From assembly GCF_030272615.1 (NCBI RefSeq), contig NC_081407.1:315916456-315980455 (forward strand): a stretch of 64,000 bases of DNA. Reading direction: 5' to 3'. Position 1 is the stretch's first letter; each line of letters opens with the position of its first letter. The notes beneath the pieces were generated by a model. That model searched no databases. It was not told the origin of the DNA and was given only the letters and a program-made list of their open reading frames with translations. This document shows positions 11,961 to 23,535 of this stretch, in pieces. This stretch comes from Cryptomeria japonica. Taxonomy: Eukaryota > Streptophyta > Pinopsida > Cupressales > Cupressaceae. The position numbers and the translations under genes were made by a program.

Positions 11961-13407
11961 TGTTGGCATTTCATTAAGGATATTGAGAAGGTTGTTGGAG
12001 ATTATTGATATAACTAAAGAAGGATGATTACTGTCTTAATAATATTATTTTGTCATTGATATCAAGAAGTTGATTTTCTGATTTAGTATGATGTTGCCAT
12101 ATCTTGAGAAGTATGTTTTGATGAGTATTATGAGGTCGGTAAGTGACACAGAAAGAATGTGATAATAAAAGGGAGAAATAAGTTATTCAATGGGCAACTA
12201 TTACCGAGTTAGACAATGATGAGATCATGTTGTTTTGATTGTTTTGATATCCTACATATGTTGTTGATTATAAGTTTAATACTCTATTATGTCACCGAGC
12301 AAAGAACCTAGTCGGTAAACCCTAAGGTTATCGATATTGGTTAAAGAAAGAAGAATGTTAACCGAGTAACAACCGAGTTTTAATAGATCACATTGGATGA
12401 ATAAAAGCATTATTTAATGGAGGATGTTGATGACTTGGAGTTGATCAGATGATTGGTATGTTGTGCAAGAAGTTTGTTAAGAATTGACGACATGGAAAAT
12501 ACAAGAGGAAGATCTACAGCACATATCGAACCGTAATAACCTAGCACAAGTTCCTAGGAAGGAATGCAAGTTCCAAGGTGAGGTAAAACATTTTCAAATC
12601 AAAGGATACATTGAACCTAGTCAAGTTTGATGATTTGATGGCTAAGATTGATCATGGGAAATGTGATCAAGGAGATTAAGCAGTTAGAAATTGTTTATAA
12701 ATAAGGAATTGTTGATAAACAATGTATGCGGGCAAATGTATGCACAGTGATGCTATAGTAATGTTTACCAAGCACAGAAGCTTGAAGATCTGATTAAAGA
12801 ACAGATTGAGAAGCCCAACAAGCCCAACAAGGGACAAGATAAGTCTTATGCCAAGATTGTTTAGAGCAAATAGAATCTGCTTTAGCATTTCAGATGTGAA
12901 GTTGCAGATATAATTTATTACTGTTATTTATTTTGTAAGTGATAGGAAATCTCTTAACCAAGTGGACTTAACAGTATTATTTGTAAGTCCTCTAGCAAGG
13001 TAACATTCTAAATGAGTGTTTGAAATCCTTTGACAAGGTCACTTCTAACAAAGTGCAAGACTCTAATAAGTTTGAGGGAAATCCCTTAACCGGGTCACAT
13101 CTAGCAATGTGTTTGTAATCTTTAACAGGATTAGCTTTTAACCAAGCATACTCTAGAAGGGTATATTTCATAGTGGGTCCGAAATCCCACAGTGGTTTTT
13201 CCCTATTTGGGTTTCCACATTAAATCTGGTGTTATATGTGTTGTGATGTTATCTGTTCATGAGCTTGAATGTTTTACAGTTTTGGTTATATATTCTAAAG
13301 TATAAGCTACCGAGGTTGAATCTGTTGAATATATTGAAGATTAAGTTTTTATGATTCACCCCCCCCCCCCCACTCATCTTATTAACTATTGACATCAGAG
13401 CTTTACA
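11961..13407 (+). repeat. Cop2 5' LTR, 1447 bp
   Basis: Starts TGTTGGCATT, ends CTTTACA. Contains TTGTCATTGATATCAA at 12050-12065, a TATAAATA-like site (12697-12706, inside TTTATAAATAAGG), the GGTTTTTCC/GGGTTTCCAC module near 13190-13215 and a C-run at about 13361-13372. Confidence 0.95.
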
Positions 13408-13409
13408 AT

Positions 13410-13421
13410 TGGTATCAGAGC
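13410..13421 (+). promoter_or_regulatory. Cop2 primer binding site
   Basis: TGGTATCAGAGC two bases after the LTR end, tRNA-iMet type. A CATCAGAGC copy inside the LTR end (13393-13401) makes a short local duplication. Confidence 0.95.
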
Positions 13422-13471
13422 TTTGGACTCTGGAAGAAAAGTTTAAAGGTACTTGAGGCAAAGATCTGAAG

Positions 13472-14580
13472 ATGTATAAAAGGGATGCATCAAAGCTAAA
13501 CAAGTCAAGTTTCTCCACATGGCAGAAAAGGATGAAGCTACATTTATCAGGAATTGGAGAATATGCAACATATTATTTGGAGAATGATTACATAGCACCT
13601 AGCACCAACCCGATGACAATGGAAGCGATAAAGGCAAAGCAAGAACATATTCAAGCTATGATTGAAATAACATCTGCATTAACCGACTCAGAGTTTAATG
13701 ATCTAGAAGGTTGTAATGATGCAAAGGTGATGTGGACCAAGCTCATATATGTGTCTGGTGGTGATGAACATGTTCAAAGAGCAAAAGTAGATAGTCTAAG
13801 AGGACAACTTGAATCCATGAGAATGAATGAAGGTAAGAACATAACCCAATACAGTACAAGGTTAAAGGAAATTGTCAATTAGATCAAAGGAGCAGGAGGA
13901 ACTATTGAAGAAAAGGATGTAACAAGTTGTTGAGAACCCTTCTACCTGCTTATGCCATTTGAGTCTCTGCAATCAATGAATTAAGGTCTGTACCAAATAT
14001 GCTAGTCTCTTTGGATGCCACTATCGGTAAGCTACATGCATTTGAGTTAAGTAATTTTGATAATAGTGGGTCTTCGGTAAATAAAGTTGAATCTGCATTT
14101 AGTTCTATTCATATTGGTGAATCTGATGACTATAATGATAGAATGAATAAGTATTCTGAAGGAAATCATAGTGGAGCAAGTGAGAGATTTCGCAAAAACA
14201 TGGAAGAAGTACACAAACTGTATGAGGAAATCAGAAAGCAAGAAGAGTTTGAAGCACTATTGGCCAGAAGGTTACCGAGAGGCAAAGGTAAGTATAAAGG
14301 AAAGCTACCTTTAAAATGTTTTAACTATGATAGAATAGGACATATGGCCTCTAACTGTCCTGACAAAGAATCTAGTGAAAAGAGAGAATACCGAGAAGAC
14401 AGACAGAAAGACAATCACTACAAAGGACACCGAGACTTCAGAAGGAGAGATAGAAAGACATGCCTACTAGCTGATGAGGAATCCAACGATGATAATCTAA
14501 TGAAACTGATACAGAGGAAGTTGTTTATGTGGCTATCAAACATGGATCAGATGAAGAAAGGTATGAAGAAAAAGCCCTAA
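13472..14580 (+). pseudogene. Cop2 gag, frameshifted
   Basis: ATG at 13472 opens a UBN2-type capsid domain (FSTWQKRMKLHL, residues 12-23). A TAG at 13880-13882 and nearby damage around 13920-13965 (frameshift, stops) interrupt it. Reading resumes at about 13966 in another frame (INELRSVPN ... IGKLHAFELSNFD) to 14580. The zinc knuckle at about 14314-14358 reads CFNYDRIGHMASNC: the second zinc-binding Cys is Tyr, so the knuckle is damaged. The protease frame overlaps the end at 14529, in a different frame. Confidence 0.9.
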
Positions 14581-14784
14581 TATCTCATATAAATAAAAAT
14601 GATTCTTGGATCATAGATAGTGGATGCTCACATCACATGACAGGTGATAAACACAAGTTTGTTAAATTAGAAGACTATGATGGAGGATATGTAAGATTTG
14701 GTAATGATGCACCATGTCCGGTGAAAGGTAAAGGATCTATAACACTTCTTGACAATGTTAAATGTGATGATGTATACTGGATTG
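14529..14784 (+). pseudogene. Cop2 protease, cut by Cop3 insertion
   Basis: Reads NDSWIIDSGCSHHMTGD (active site DSG at about 14617-14625) and continues to ..CDDVYW, where the Cop3 LTR starts. It covers the copia retropepsin only; the rest of the polyprotein resumes beyond Cop3 at 20547. Confidence 0.9.
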
Positions 14785-15855
14785 TGTTGGTATTTTGGTA
14801 TGGTTTTGTCATTGATGTCAACACCTACTAAACTCTTATCAACTCTAGCACTTTGGAGAATCAGCAACAATCACCGACAAGCAAGTGACTCATGCACAGT
14901 CACTGGTATCGGGTACACCGGCAAGATATAATGATCACCAGCACTTTGAATGATATGGAAAACACTTGGTAATGTCAAAGACATCGTTTGGACATCTTGT
15001 CCTGGAGTTTTGTTCATTGGTATATTCATAGTTGCATATTTGTTGTTACCGGCAAATAGGTCTAGGGTTACACTAGTAGGTTTATCTTTTCCAGATCAAC
15101 ATGGCACGCTATGAAAATGATTAATTATTGTTGTAAATGCATTAAGCCGACATGTTTAATCGGCTATTACATCGGATATTATATTGTTTGTAAAATGTTT
15201 TTATTGTAATATCTTGTAGAGACAACCTACTAAAATTGGTCTTAGGTTATGGTATAAATGTAAGATCTTATTTGTAAGATCAAGTGTGGAATGCAAAAAA
15301 GGATTGTGTGAAGGTATATGCGAGAATAAGCAGAGCTATACACGCAGACATCATTTGAAGATTGAAGGAGGTTTTTTATGAAAGCATATCAGCATTACAC
15401 CAGTACTGAATCCAACATATGAAGATGTTATTTTATGCAGTACATTCTTATTGGATTTAACCATCCAACTGTAGTCAGTGTGACTCCCATTTTGTGATTG
15501 AGCAGTGAGCTCTAGGCGGTTGTCCTTTCTGCATTTGCAGACCCCATTTATGTACACTTACTATCTACAGTAGTATCATCTGATTGTGGGTAAGGTTTCC
15601 CACCATGGTTTTTCCCCTTACAGGGTTTCCACGTACAAATATTGGTGTTATGTGTTGTGGATGACTTTGTGTTTATGTTTCATGCACTAAACCTTACCGT
15701 TATAGCAATTAACTATTAAAACTGTCTACCAGCATATTGAACTGGTTTACCGGTATTAAGCATTAAGTTGGTCAAGTTTTTTTTGGTTTAAATTTATTTG
15801 ACAACTAATTCACCCCCCCCCCCCCCCCACTCTCAGTTGTCTTTGGGACCTAACA
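14785..15855 (+). repeat. Cop3 5' LTR, 1071 bp
   Basis: Starts TGTTGGTATTTTGG, ends CCTAACA. Contains TTGTCATTGATGTCAA (14806-14821), GGTTTTTCC..GGGTTTCCACG at about 15608-15634 and a long C-run at about 15811-15828. Confidence 0.95.
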
Positions 15856-15857
15856 AT

Positions 15858-15869
15858 TGGTATTAGAGC
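15858..15869 (+). promoter_or_regulatory. Cop3 primer binding site, one mismatch
   Basis: TGGTATTAGAGC, one C-to-T change from the standard TGGTATCAGAGC. It starts two bases after the LTR. Confidence 0.9.
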
Positions 15870-15911
15870 CTAGTTCTCTTTTGCAGAAGTTTAACAACTT
15901 GAGGAGATCCA

Positions 15912-16830
15912 ATGTCTACTAATTATTTTAGGAAGGACAGTCCTAAACTTGATGGAGCCAACTATGGCATATGGAAGATCAGAATGGAGACACATCTAAA
16001 TTGCATTGGAAAAGACATATGGGAAGTTACAAAGAATGGTTATACTGATGTTGTACAAGGTCAGCCTAGTCCAGCTAACTTGACAAAAGATGAGGAAAAT
16101 GATTGCAAAGCAAGAGAAGCACTTTTGAGTGCATTATCAGATCAACAAATCATGGGACTATCAGATAGGTCAACTGCTAAAGCTATTTGGGATCATTTGG
16201 AAATAGTGAATGAAGGAGATTCCACAGTCAAAATTGTAAAACTTGAAAGCTTCCAAGTCAGGTATGAACATCTGAAAATGGAAGAAGATGAAAGGATTTT
16301 TGCTTTTATGGAAAGAGTAAATGAAATTGTTTTGGGTATTAAATATTGTGGAGGAGACTTAAGTGAGGATAAAATTGTTTCAAAAGTTTTAAGAGGATTG
16401 CCACCAGCATATAAAATGAAAGTCACTGCTATAAATGAGTTGAGAACAATGCCTAATACATCAGTTACTAGGGATACATTGATTGGGAAACTTTCAGCTT
16501 TTGAAATTGAAGAATTTGGTCTTGTTGCTACTATAAAGATAGATTTGGCCTTTAAAGCATCAACATCATTTGCTCCATCATTTGACAAATCTAATTGGAA
16601 AGCCTTTTATGCAAGAGAAATTGAAGAAAGTAGGAAAGAAATTGAAGAACTTGAATAACTTGAATGACTATTTGCAAGGAAAATGCCCAAAGGTCCAGTT
16701 GGAAGTAAGTATGAAGGTAAAGCACCCTTTAAATGTTTTAATTGTAATAAGATTGGTCATATGGCTTCAAGATGCCCTGATAGACATGCTAGACTAAGAG
16801 AAGAAGCTAGAATATCAGAGATACAAATTT
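15912..16830 (+). pseudogene. Cop3 gag
   Basis: ATG at 15912 (MSTNYFRKDSPKLDG) opens a long, well-kept UBN2 capsid of about 245 codons. Stops TAA (16656) and TGA (16665) follow, yet the same frame continues into an intact CCHC knuckle at about 16734-16775 (CFNCNKIGHMASRC). A frameshift around 16800-16830 then leads into the protease frame. The knuckle is undamaged, unlike that of Cop2. Confidence 0.9.
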
Positions 16831-18236
16831 AAGAAGAATAAAGACAAATCTTGTTACATTGTTGATGAAGGTGTGACTGATGATTCTGATGAGGATCCAA
16901 CAGACAATGGATGGGTTTTTGTTGCTATAACAGAAGATCAACTAGCACCTACTACTCAACCGGTAGTACAGGCCTTGGCAGCTAAAGTTGAAGTAAAGGA
17001 TGAATGGATCATTGATTCAGGATGCTCGAATCATATGACAGGAGACAAAGGTAAATTCTTGAACTTTCAAGAATACAATGGAGGCTTAGTGAGATTTGGA
17101 GATGACAAAGCTTGTTCAATCAAAGGTAAGGGTACAATATCTCTTGATGGTAAGCATAACACTGACAATGTCTACTATGTTGAAGGATTAAAGCATAATC
17201 TTTTGAGTGTTGGTCAATTAGTTGAGAAAGAATTTCAATTACAATTTAAAAATGGAAAATTCAAAATCATGAATAGAACTGGTTTGGAAATTGCAACCGG
17301 TAATCAGACTAGAGGTAATATCTTTCATTTAAATAACAATGAAAAGACATGCTTAATTGCACATATAGATGAAAGTTGGTTATGGCATAAGAGACTCTAT
17401 CATGTAAACTTTGATTGCATGGTAAAGATCAGTACTACTAAGGCAGTTAGAGATTTACCTAAAATTGTCAAACCTCAGAATACAGTATGTAAGGAATGTC
17501 AATTTGGAAAACAAATTAGAGCTAGTTTCAAAAGTATTCTAGAAAAATCAAATAATGCTCTTGATTTGATTCACACTGATTTATGTGCTCTAGCTAGAAC
17601 TAAAAGCTTACAAGGTGATAGATATTTCATGCTAATTATTGATGATTATTCTAGAATGTGTTGGGTTACTTTTCTCAGAGAAAAATCAAAAGCACTTGGA
17701 AAGTTCAAACTATTCAAAGCAATGGTAGAAAATGAAACCAGTAAAAAAATAAAGTTAAAGATCAGATCAAGGAGGTGAATTTACGTGAAGTGAATGGAAT
17801 CAAAAGATAGCTATCAGCACTTCGGACACCTCAACAGAATGGAGTTGTTGAAAGGAAAAACATAACTATCTTGGATGTAGCAAGAAGTATGTTATTAGAA
17901 GCAAACCTACCACATGTATATTGGAGAGAAGCAGTCAATACAGTGGTCTATACATTTAACAAAGTTCACATCAAAGGTGAAACTGGTAAGACCCCTCATG
18001 AACTATGGTCTGGTAATACTCCCACTCTTAAGTATTTTAGAATTTTTGGAAGTAAATTTTATATCAGAAGAGATGAGTATATTGGCAAATTTGATCCTAG
18101 AAGTGATGAAGGAATATTTCTTGGTTATTCATCTAAGAGCAAAGCATATAGATGTTTCAACAAAAGATTGCAGAAAATTGTTGAAAGTACAAATGTAAAG
18201 ATTGATGAACAATCAGAGGAACTTCAAGGTATATAG
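16831..18236 (+). pseudogene. Cop3 protease and integrase
   Basis: The open frame 16873-17778 reads protease (WIIDSGCSNHMTGD at about 17005), LLSVGQL, and the HHCC domain (LWHKRLYHVNF ... CKECQFGKQ; the usual RLGH is RLYH). The integrase core starts with HTDLC and IIDDYSR. At about 17755-17800 the frame is lost at the LRSDQGGEF site (seen out of frame, with bases missing). It resumes about 17800 and continues as 17871-18236 (DVARSMLLEANLP ... FLGYSSKSKAYR), the integrase C-terminal part. Not functional. Confidence 0.9.
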
Positions 18237-18421
18237 ACTCTAAACTAGCAATAGAAATTTTGACAAATGTACCTACTCTGAATCCACTGGTACAGAATGA
18301 AGATCCAGTTACCCCGGTATCATCTGAGGATTCTACAATAATTGAAGAATAACAACAAACAAAGACACCCTGGTATGTAAGACTGAATCATTCTGAAGAT
18401 TAGATAATTAGAAACAAGTTT

Positions 18422-20016
18422 AAAGAAGTTATGACAAGAGGAAGATTGGCAAATGAAGAGGTATGTCTTATTTCTCAAATTGAACCATCATCTGTTAATG
18501 AGACATGTGAAGATAAATTTTGGATTAAAGCTATGGAAGAAGAATTAGAACAAATTGAGAAAAACAACACTTGGACATTAGTTCCCCAGCCTAAAGATTA
18601 AAATGTAATTGGAACCAAATGGGCATTTAGAAACAAACTTAATGAAGATGGTAAGGTTGTCAGAAATAAAGCAAGACTAGTGGGTAAGGGATATTCTCAG
18701 AAAGAAGGAATTGATTACAATGAAACCTTTGCACCGGTAGCAAAAATTGAGGCAGTCAGATTATTTTTGGCTTTTGCAGCACACAAGAACTACAAAGTTT
18801 ATCAAATGGATATTAAATGTGCATTTTTGAATGGAGATCTTGAAGAGGAAGTATACATTGAACAACCTGATGGATTTTCTTTGACAGATGACAATGATAT
18901 GGTTTGCAGGTTAAGAAAAGCTCTGTATGGACTAAAACAAGCTCCAAGAGCTTGGTATGCAAGATTGGATAAGTATCTTTTAAAGATTGGTTTTACTAAA
19001 GGAAATGAAGACAACAATTTATACTATAAAGTAACTAATGATGACATCTTGATTATAGAAGTATTTGTTGATGAAATAATCTTCGGAGGAGAAGATGGAT
19101 TATGTAAGGAATTTTCTATTAAAATGCAGCAAGAATTTGAAATGTCATGATTGGAGAAATAAAATTCTTTTTAGGATTGCAGATTTCACAGACTGATAAA
19201 GGTATATTCTTGAGTCAATCCAAATACTTAAAATAGTTACTAAAGAAATTTGGGATGGAGAACTCTAAACCGGTAAGCACACCTATGACAACAAATGACA
19301 AATTATCACAAAGGGATGACTCTACACCTGTTAATCCAACTAGATACAAATCTATGATAGGAGGTTTATTGTATTTGACACAAAATAGACCTGATATTAT
19401 GAATGCAGTATGTATTGTTTCAAGATTTCAAAGTAATCCTAGAGAAAATCATGAATCAGCAGTAAAAAGGATTTGTCGATACTTACAAGGCACTATAAAT
19501 CTTGGATTATGGTATCCTAGAGATGAAAACTTTGAATTATGTGCATACACAGATGCAAATTGGGCAGGAGATGTGGATGATAGAAAAAGCACCACCGACG
19601 GAGCATTCTTTCTTGGAAACTGACTAGTTTCTTGGTTGAGTAAAAAACAAAGTTGTACATCTTTATCAACAGCAAAATCAGAATATGTTGCAGCAGCAAC
19701 TAACTGTACACAGGTACTATGGCTTAAGCAAATGTTGAAAGACATAAAGGTAAAATGCAAGGAACCTATTACTATCTATTGTGATAACACTGCAGCAATT
19801 GATATATCTAAGAATCCAGTATTACATTCTAAAACCAAACATGTTTCTATCAAACTAAATTTTCTAAGGGCAAATGTTGAAGCAAAGGAGATAAACCTGG
19901 TTTATATGAATACTAAAGAGTAGATTGCAAATATTTTCACTAAACCTTTGCCTAAGGAGACTTTTGAATATCTTAGAGATCAGCTTAGAGTCATACCACC
20001 ATCGGTAGAGACTTAG
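18422..20016 (+). pseudogene. Cop3 reverse transcriptase and RNase H
   Basis: The RT N-terminal part is visible from about 18420 with a stop at 18599 (TAA). The frame 18680-19150 carries [22 protein letters not shown] and [11 protein letters not shown]. The catalytic motif reads FVDEI (about 19066), so the second Asp of the F/YVDD box is Glu. After a frameshift at about 19150 the connection and RNase H run 19255-20016, with ADANWAGD-like YTDANWAGD, LSTAKSEYVAAA and IYCDNTAA. Stops sit at 19621 (TGA) and 19921 (TAG, in KE*IANIFTK where Gln is expected). Confidence 0.92.
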
Positions 20017-20089
20017 ACAGTTGATGATTGTCATCAACCGACAAAATTAATAGAGAAATCTTTTATTCTGGTCTTTGATGGGAAGTTAC

Positions 20090-20403
20090 TTCTCAGGGGG
20101 AGTAGTTGGTATATTGAATTGATTGGTATTTTGTATATGAACTTGGTTTTATTGTAACTTTGGCATTTGATGTCAAAGGGGGAGAGATTGGTATGGAAAA
20201 ACTTTCAAAAACACAAGGAAAACACATGTTGCTCCCAGGGGGAGAGATTGTTGTTTAGGAGAGATTATTACTCTCTGTATTTGTATTTTGATTTCTATTT
20301 ATGATATTTTTGGAGATTGTTGGTTTTTAGTACTTGGCATTTCTGTTTTGGCACTTTGATGGTTTTTCCATCTTGTGTTGCCATCAATGCCAAAGGGGGA
20401 GAT
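20090..20403 (+). promoter_or_regulatory. Cop3 3' untranslated region with four purine tracts
   Basis: GGGGGAG-type tracts occur at about 20095, 20177, 20238 and 20394. Only the last (AAAGGGGGAGATTG) abuts the LTR and is the working PPT. Multiple PPT copies before the 3' LTR are a described trait of the Sirevirus branch of copia; membership here is inference. Confidence 0.7.
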
Positions 20404-20546
20404 TGTTGGTATTTTGGTATGGTTTTGTCATTAATGTCAACACCTACTAAACTCTTATCAACTCTTGCACTTTCGAGAATCAGCAACATTCACCGACAAG
20501 CAAGTGACTCATGCACAGTCACCGGTATCTGGTACACCGGCAAGAT
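20404..20546 (+). repeat. Cop3 3' LTR, first 143 bp only
   Basis: Matches 14785-14926 closely up to ACACCGGCAAGAT, then changes abruptly to Cop2 integrase sequence (AGATCAAGCTTTACAAAT..). CAAGAT is shared by both sides, which suggests a microhomology deletion. Confidence 0.92.
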
Positions 20547-21479
20547 CAAGCTTTACAAATAAGTCCTACACTTCTAAAGGAATTTTAGATCTTGTACACA
20601 CTGATCTTTGTGGTCCTATGAAAGTTCAAAGTCATTATGGTGATAAATATTTCATATTATTTGTGGATGATTACTCAAGAATGATGTCAGTTATGTTTTT
20701 AAAAGAAAAATCAGAAGCTTTTCAAATGTTTAAATGGTACAAGGCAAGAGTTGAAAATGAAATAGGAAGACAGCTAAAATGTCTTAGATCTGATAGAGGA
20801 GGAGAGTTCACTTCTGATGAATTTAACTTATTCTGCAATGATCATGATATAAAAAGGCAAGTATCTGCACCGAGAACTCCACAGCAAAATGGGATAGCTG
20901 AAAGAAGAAACAGATCAATTGTAGACTATGCCAGAACCCTGATGATAGAAAAGAGGGTACCTCAAACATTTTGGAGAGAAGAAATCAACACTGCAATTTA
21001 CACCCTGAACTGAGTACAACTAAAGAAAGGAACTTTGAAGACACCATATGAAATCTGGTATGACAAGAAACCTAATGTGAGTTGTTTTAAAATCTTTGGA
21101 AGTAGATGTTATGTTCACAAAGATGACAGAAATGGAAAGTTTGATCTGAAAAGCAAGGAAGGAACATTTCTTGGTTATTCTTCTAGAAGTTAAGCATTTA
21201 AATGTCTGATCAAATCATCTAACAAAATAGTAGAAAGTGCAAATGTGAAAATTGATGAATTTGCAGAAAGAAATGATGAAGGAAATTCCAAAGAGCCAGA
21301 AAATTATGAAGAATTTGTTTATGTTCAACCAAGAAATCCTATCGAGAAGGTTGCTGAAGAAAATGAAGATAATATCCAGTTACCGAGTGATGAAGAAGAT
21401 CATACAGAGCCTACCCAGCCTATATTAGCCAAATATGTCAGAAGAAATCATGCATCAAGTTAGATTATAGGAGATAAGG
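20547..21479 (+). pseudogene. Cop2 integrase core and C-terminal region
   Basis: Reads SSFTNKSYTSKGILDLVHTDLCGP, FVDDYSR, LRSDRGGEF, PRTPQQNG and the D-D-E core, in one frame. Stops at 21011 (TGA), 21191 (TAA) and 21461 (TAG). The region 21245-21460 is the acidic integrase-RT linker. The HHCC zinc domain that should precede it is missing because of the Cop3-associated deletion. Confidence 0.92.
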
Positions 21480-22303
21480 ATGATCCAGTGATGACAAGGA
21501 ACAAACTGAGACAGAACACGTGTCTGATATCTGAATTTGAACCAAGAATAGTAAAAGAGGCATTTAACAATGAAGATTGGGTAAATGCTATGACAAAAGA
21601 GATTGATCAAATCAAGAAGAATGAAACATGGACATTGGTCCCAAGACCGATGGACAAAAATGTAATCGGTACAAAGTCTATTTTCAGAAACAAGCTAAAT
21701 GAAAATGGTGAGGTCATTCGGAATAAAACAAGACTAGTTTGCAAAGGTTATGCTCAAGAAGAAGGAAATGATTATGGTGAGACTTTTGCACCTGTGGCTA
21801 GACTTGAGGGAGTGAGAACATTGTTGGCATATGCTGCTTTCAAAAATTTCAAGGTATATCAAATGGATGTTAAATCTTGATTTTTGAATGGTATACTAGA
21901 AGAAGAAGTTTATATTGAACAACCTAAAGGATTTGTTGAAGACAAGAATAAAGATCAGCTATGTAAATTGAACAAAGCTTTATATGGTCTGAAACAAGCA
22001 CCTAGAGCATGGTATGAAAGACTGGACTCTTATTTGATCAAGACTGGATTTATAAGGACAAGTGAAAACAAAAATATGTACATGAAGAATGATGAGGACA
22101 ATGGAATACTAATCTCAGCCATATTTGTTGATGATATTATTTTTTGTGGAAATGATTCTCTATGCAAGAACTTTGGAAATGAAATGTGCAAAGAATTTGA
22201 GATGTCATTAATTGATGAAATAAAGTATTTTATAGGTTTACAAATACTACAATTGAAAGATGAGATTTTCATTACTCAATCCAAGTACATAAAGGAAACT
22301 TGA
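21480..22303 (+). pseudogene. Cop2 reverse transcriptase
   Basis: Same frame as the integrase. WVNAMTKEIDQIKKNETWTLV, YQMDVKS*FLNG (stop TGA at 21878), [14 protein letters not shown] and an intact catalytic FVDDI at about 22126. It ends at a TGA at 22301 caused by a small deletion that shifts into the RNase H frame. Confidence 0.93.
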
Positions 22304-23076
22304 AGAAATTTGGAATGGAGGATTCTAAACCTGTAAGTACTCCTATGAGTACTAACTGTAAACTATCAAAGAATGATGAATCTGCATCTGTTGATGAGAC
22401 ACTTTACCGATCTATGATTGGAAAGCTACAATATGTTGTTCACAACAGGCCGGATATAGCACATGCAGTAGGAATAGTTCCAAGATTTTCTACAGATCCC
22501 AAAGAAACCCATATGATAGCAATCAAGAGAATTTTTAGATACCTGAGAAGCACTGAAGAGTATGGCTTAGTATATGAAAAGATAAATGATTTTGATTTAA
22601 AAGTTTATACTGATGTTGACTGGGCAAGAAACATTGATGACAAGAAAAGCACAAGTGGTGGAGCTTTCTTTTTGGGAGATAGACTAGTAAGTTGGCTTAG
22701 CAAGAAACAAGGATGCATTTCACAGTCAACAACTGAAGCTGAATATGTCGCTGCAGCATTGAATTGTACCAATATAGCATGGATCAAGCAATTGTTGGAA
22801 GGTATAAGTGAGAAAGTTACCGAACCAGTAACTATATTCTGTGATAATACTAGTGCCATTAACATTTCAAAGAATCTAGTAATGCACTCTACGACAAAGC
22901 ATATCTCTATAAAGTATCATTATCTCAAAGAAGAAGTTCAAGAGAAGAAAGTTGTGCTGGAATATATCAGTTCAAAGGAGCAAATAGCAAACATCTTCAC
23001 AAAGCCACTACCAAGGGACACTTTTGAGTATCTCAGAAGCAAGTTAGGGGTCCTACCCCTATCTTCTACTCACTGA
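22300..23076 (+). pseudogene. Cop2 RNase H region, uninterrupted 258 codons
   Basis: Frame +1 relative to RT after the deletion near 22300. Starts in KKFGMEDSKPVSTPM, contains MIGKLQYVVHNRPDIAHAVG, YTDVDWARNIDDKKSTSGG, SQSTTEAEYVAAA, IFCDNTSAI and the terminal EQIANIFTKPLPRDTFE. No stop inside. This is the cleanest coding piece of Cop2. It removes the RNA strand during reverse transcription in intact elements. Confidence 0.93.
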
Positions 23077-23535
23077 TAGAGTTCGGTGAAAGCATCAATT
23101 CGATGACTCTATAGAATATTATTTGTGGATTGATATTTATTTATGCACTTTAGGAGGTTTTCTAAAGGTGTGCAGGAAATAGTGAATAGAGACAAGTTGC
23201 TCTGACCAAGACTGAGATGATACATGCGTAACACCGTAAGGAAATTACTTCACAAAGGAAGAAATCATGAATTAGTTTTTTTTTCTTTTTGGCATTGTTT
23301 TCAAAGGGGGAGAAGACTAAATGGAGAAAATAACAAGACTAATGACAAAGGGAGAAAACTTCAGGAGAAGGTTTAAATAGCTCAAGGATAACATGAGAAG
23401 TCTAACAATAATCTGAATCGGAATCAATCTGAATCTGAATCAGTTGGAACAAATCAAGTTGGTATTGCCATTTAAAGTTGGTTTCGCCATCAATGCCAAA
23501 GGGGGAGATTGTTGACATTTCAATAGAAAAGAGAT
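23077..23535 (+). promoter_or_regulatory. Cop2 3' untranslated region and PPT
   Basis: Non-coding. Two purine tracts: GGGGGAGATTGTTGAC at about 23510-23525, preceded by GCCATCAATGCCAA, and AAAAGAGATTG directly before the LTR at 23536. The first resembles the family PPT but is not at the LTR edge, so a short duplication or relocation of the priming site has occurred. Confidence 0.7.

Larger units (their letters stand above)
14785..20546 (+). mobile_element. Cop3: Ty1/copia retrotransposon nested in Cop2, 3' LTR truncated
   Basis: Left LTR 14785-15855 (1071 bp) but only 143 bases of the right LTR (20404-20546). After that, Cop2 integrase sequence follows directly. It inserted into the Cop2 protease region, so it is younger than Cop2. 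Its only TSD candidate is GATTG (14780-14784), the other copy being deleted. Coding sequence is complete in domain order but has several stops and frameshifts. Confidence 0.93.

Noticed and set aside
13361-13372. C-runs as sequencing artefacts
   Set aside because: They recur at the same place in many LTRs, so they are real family features, although exact lengths may be misread.
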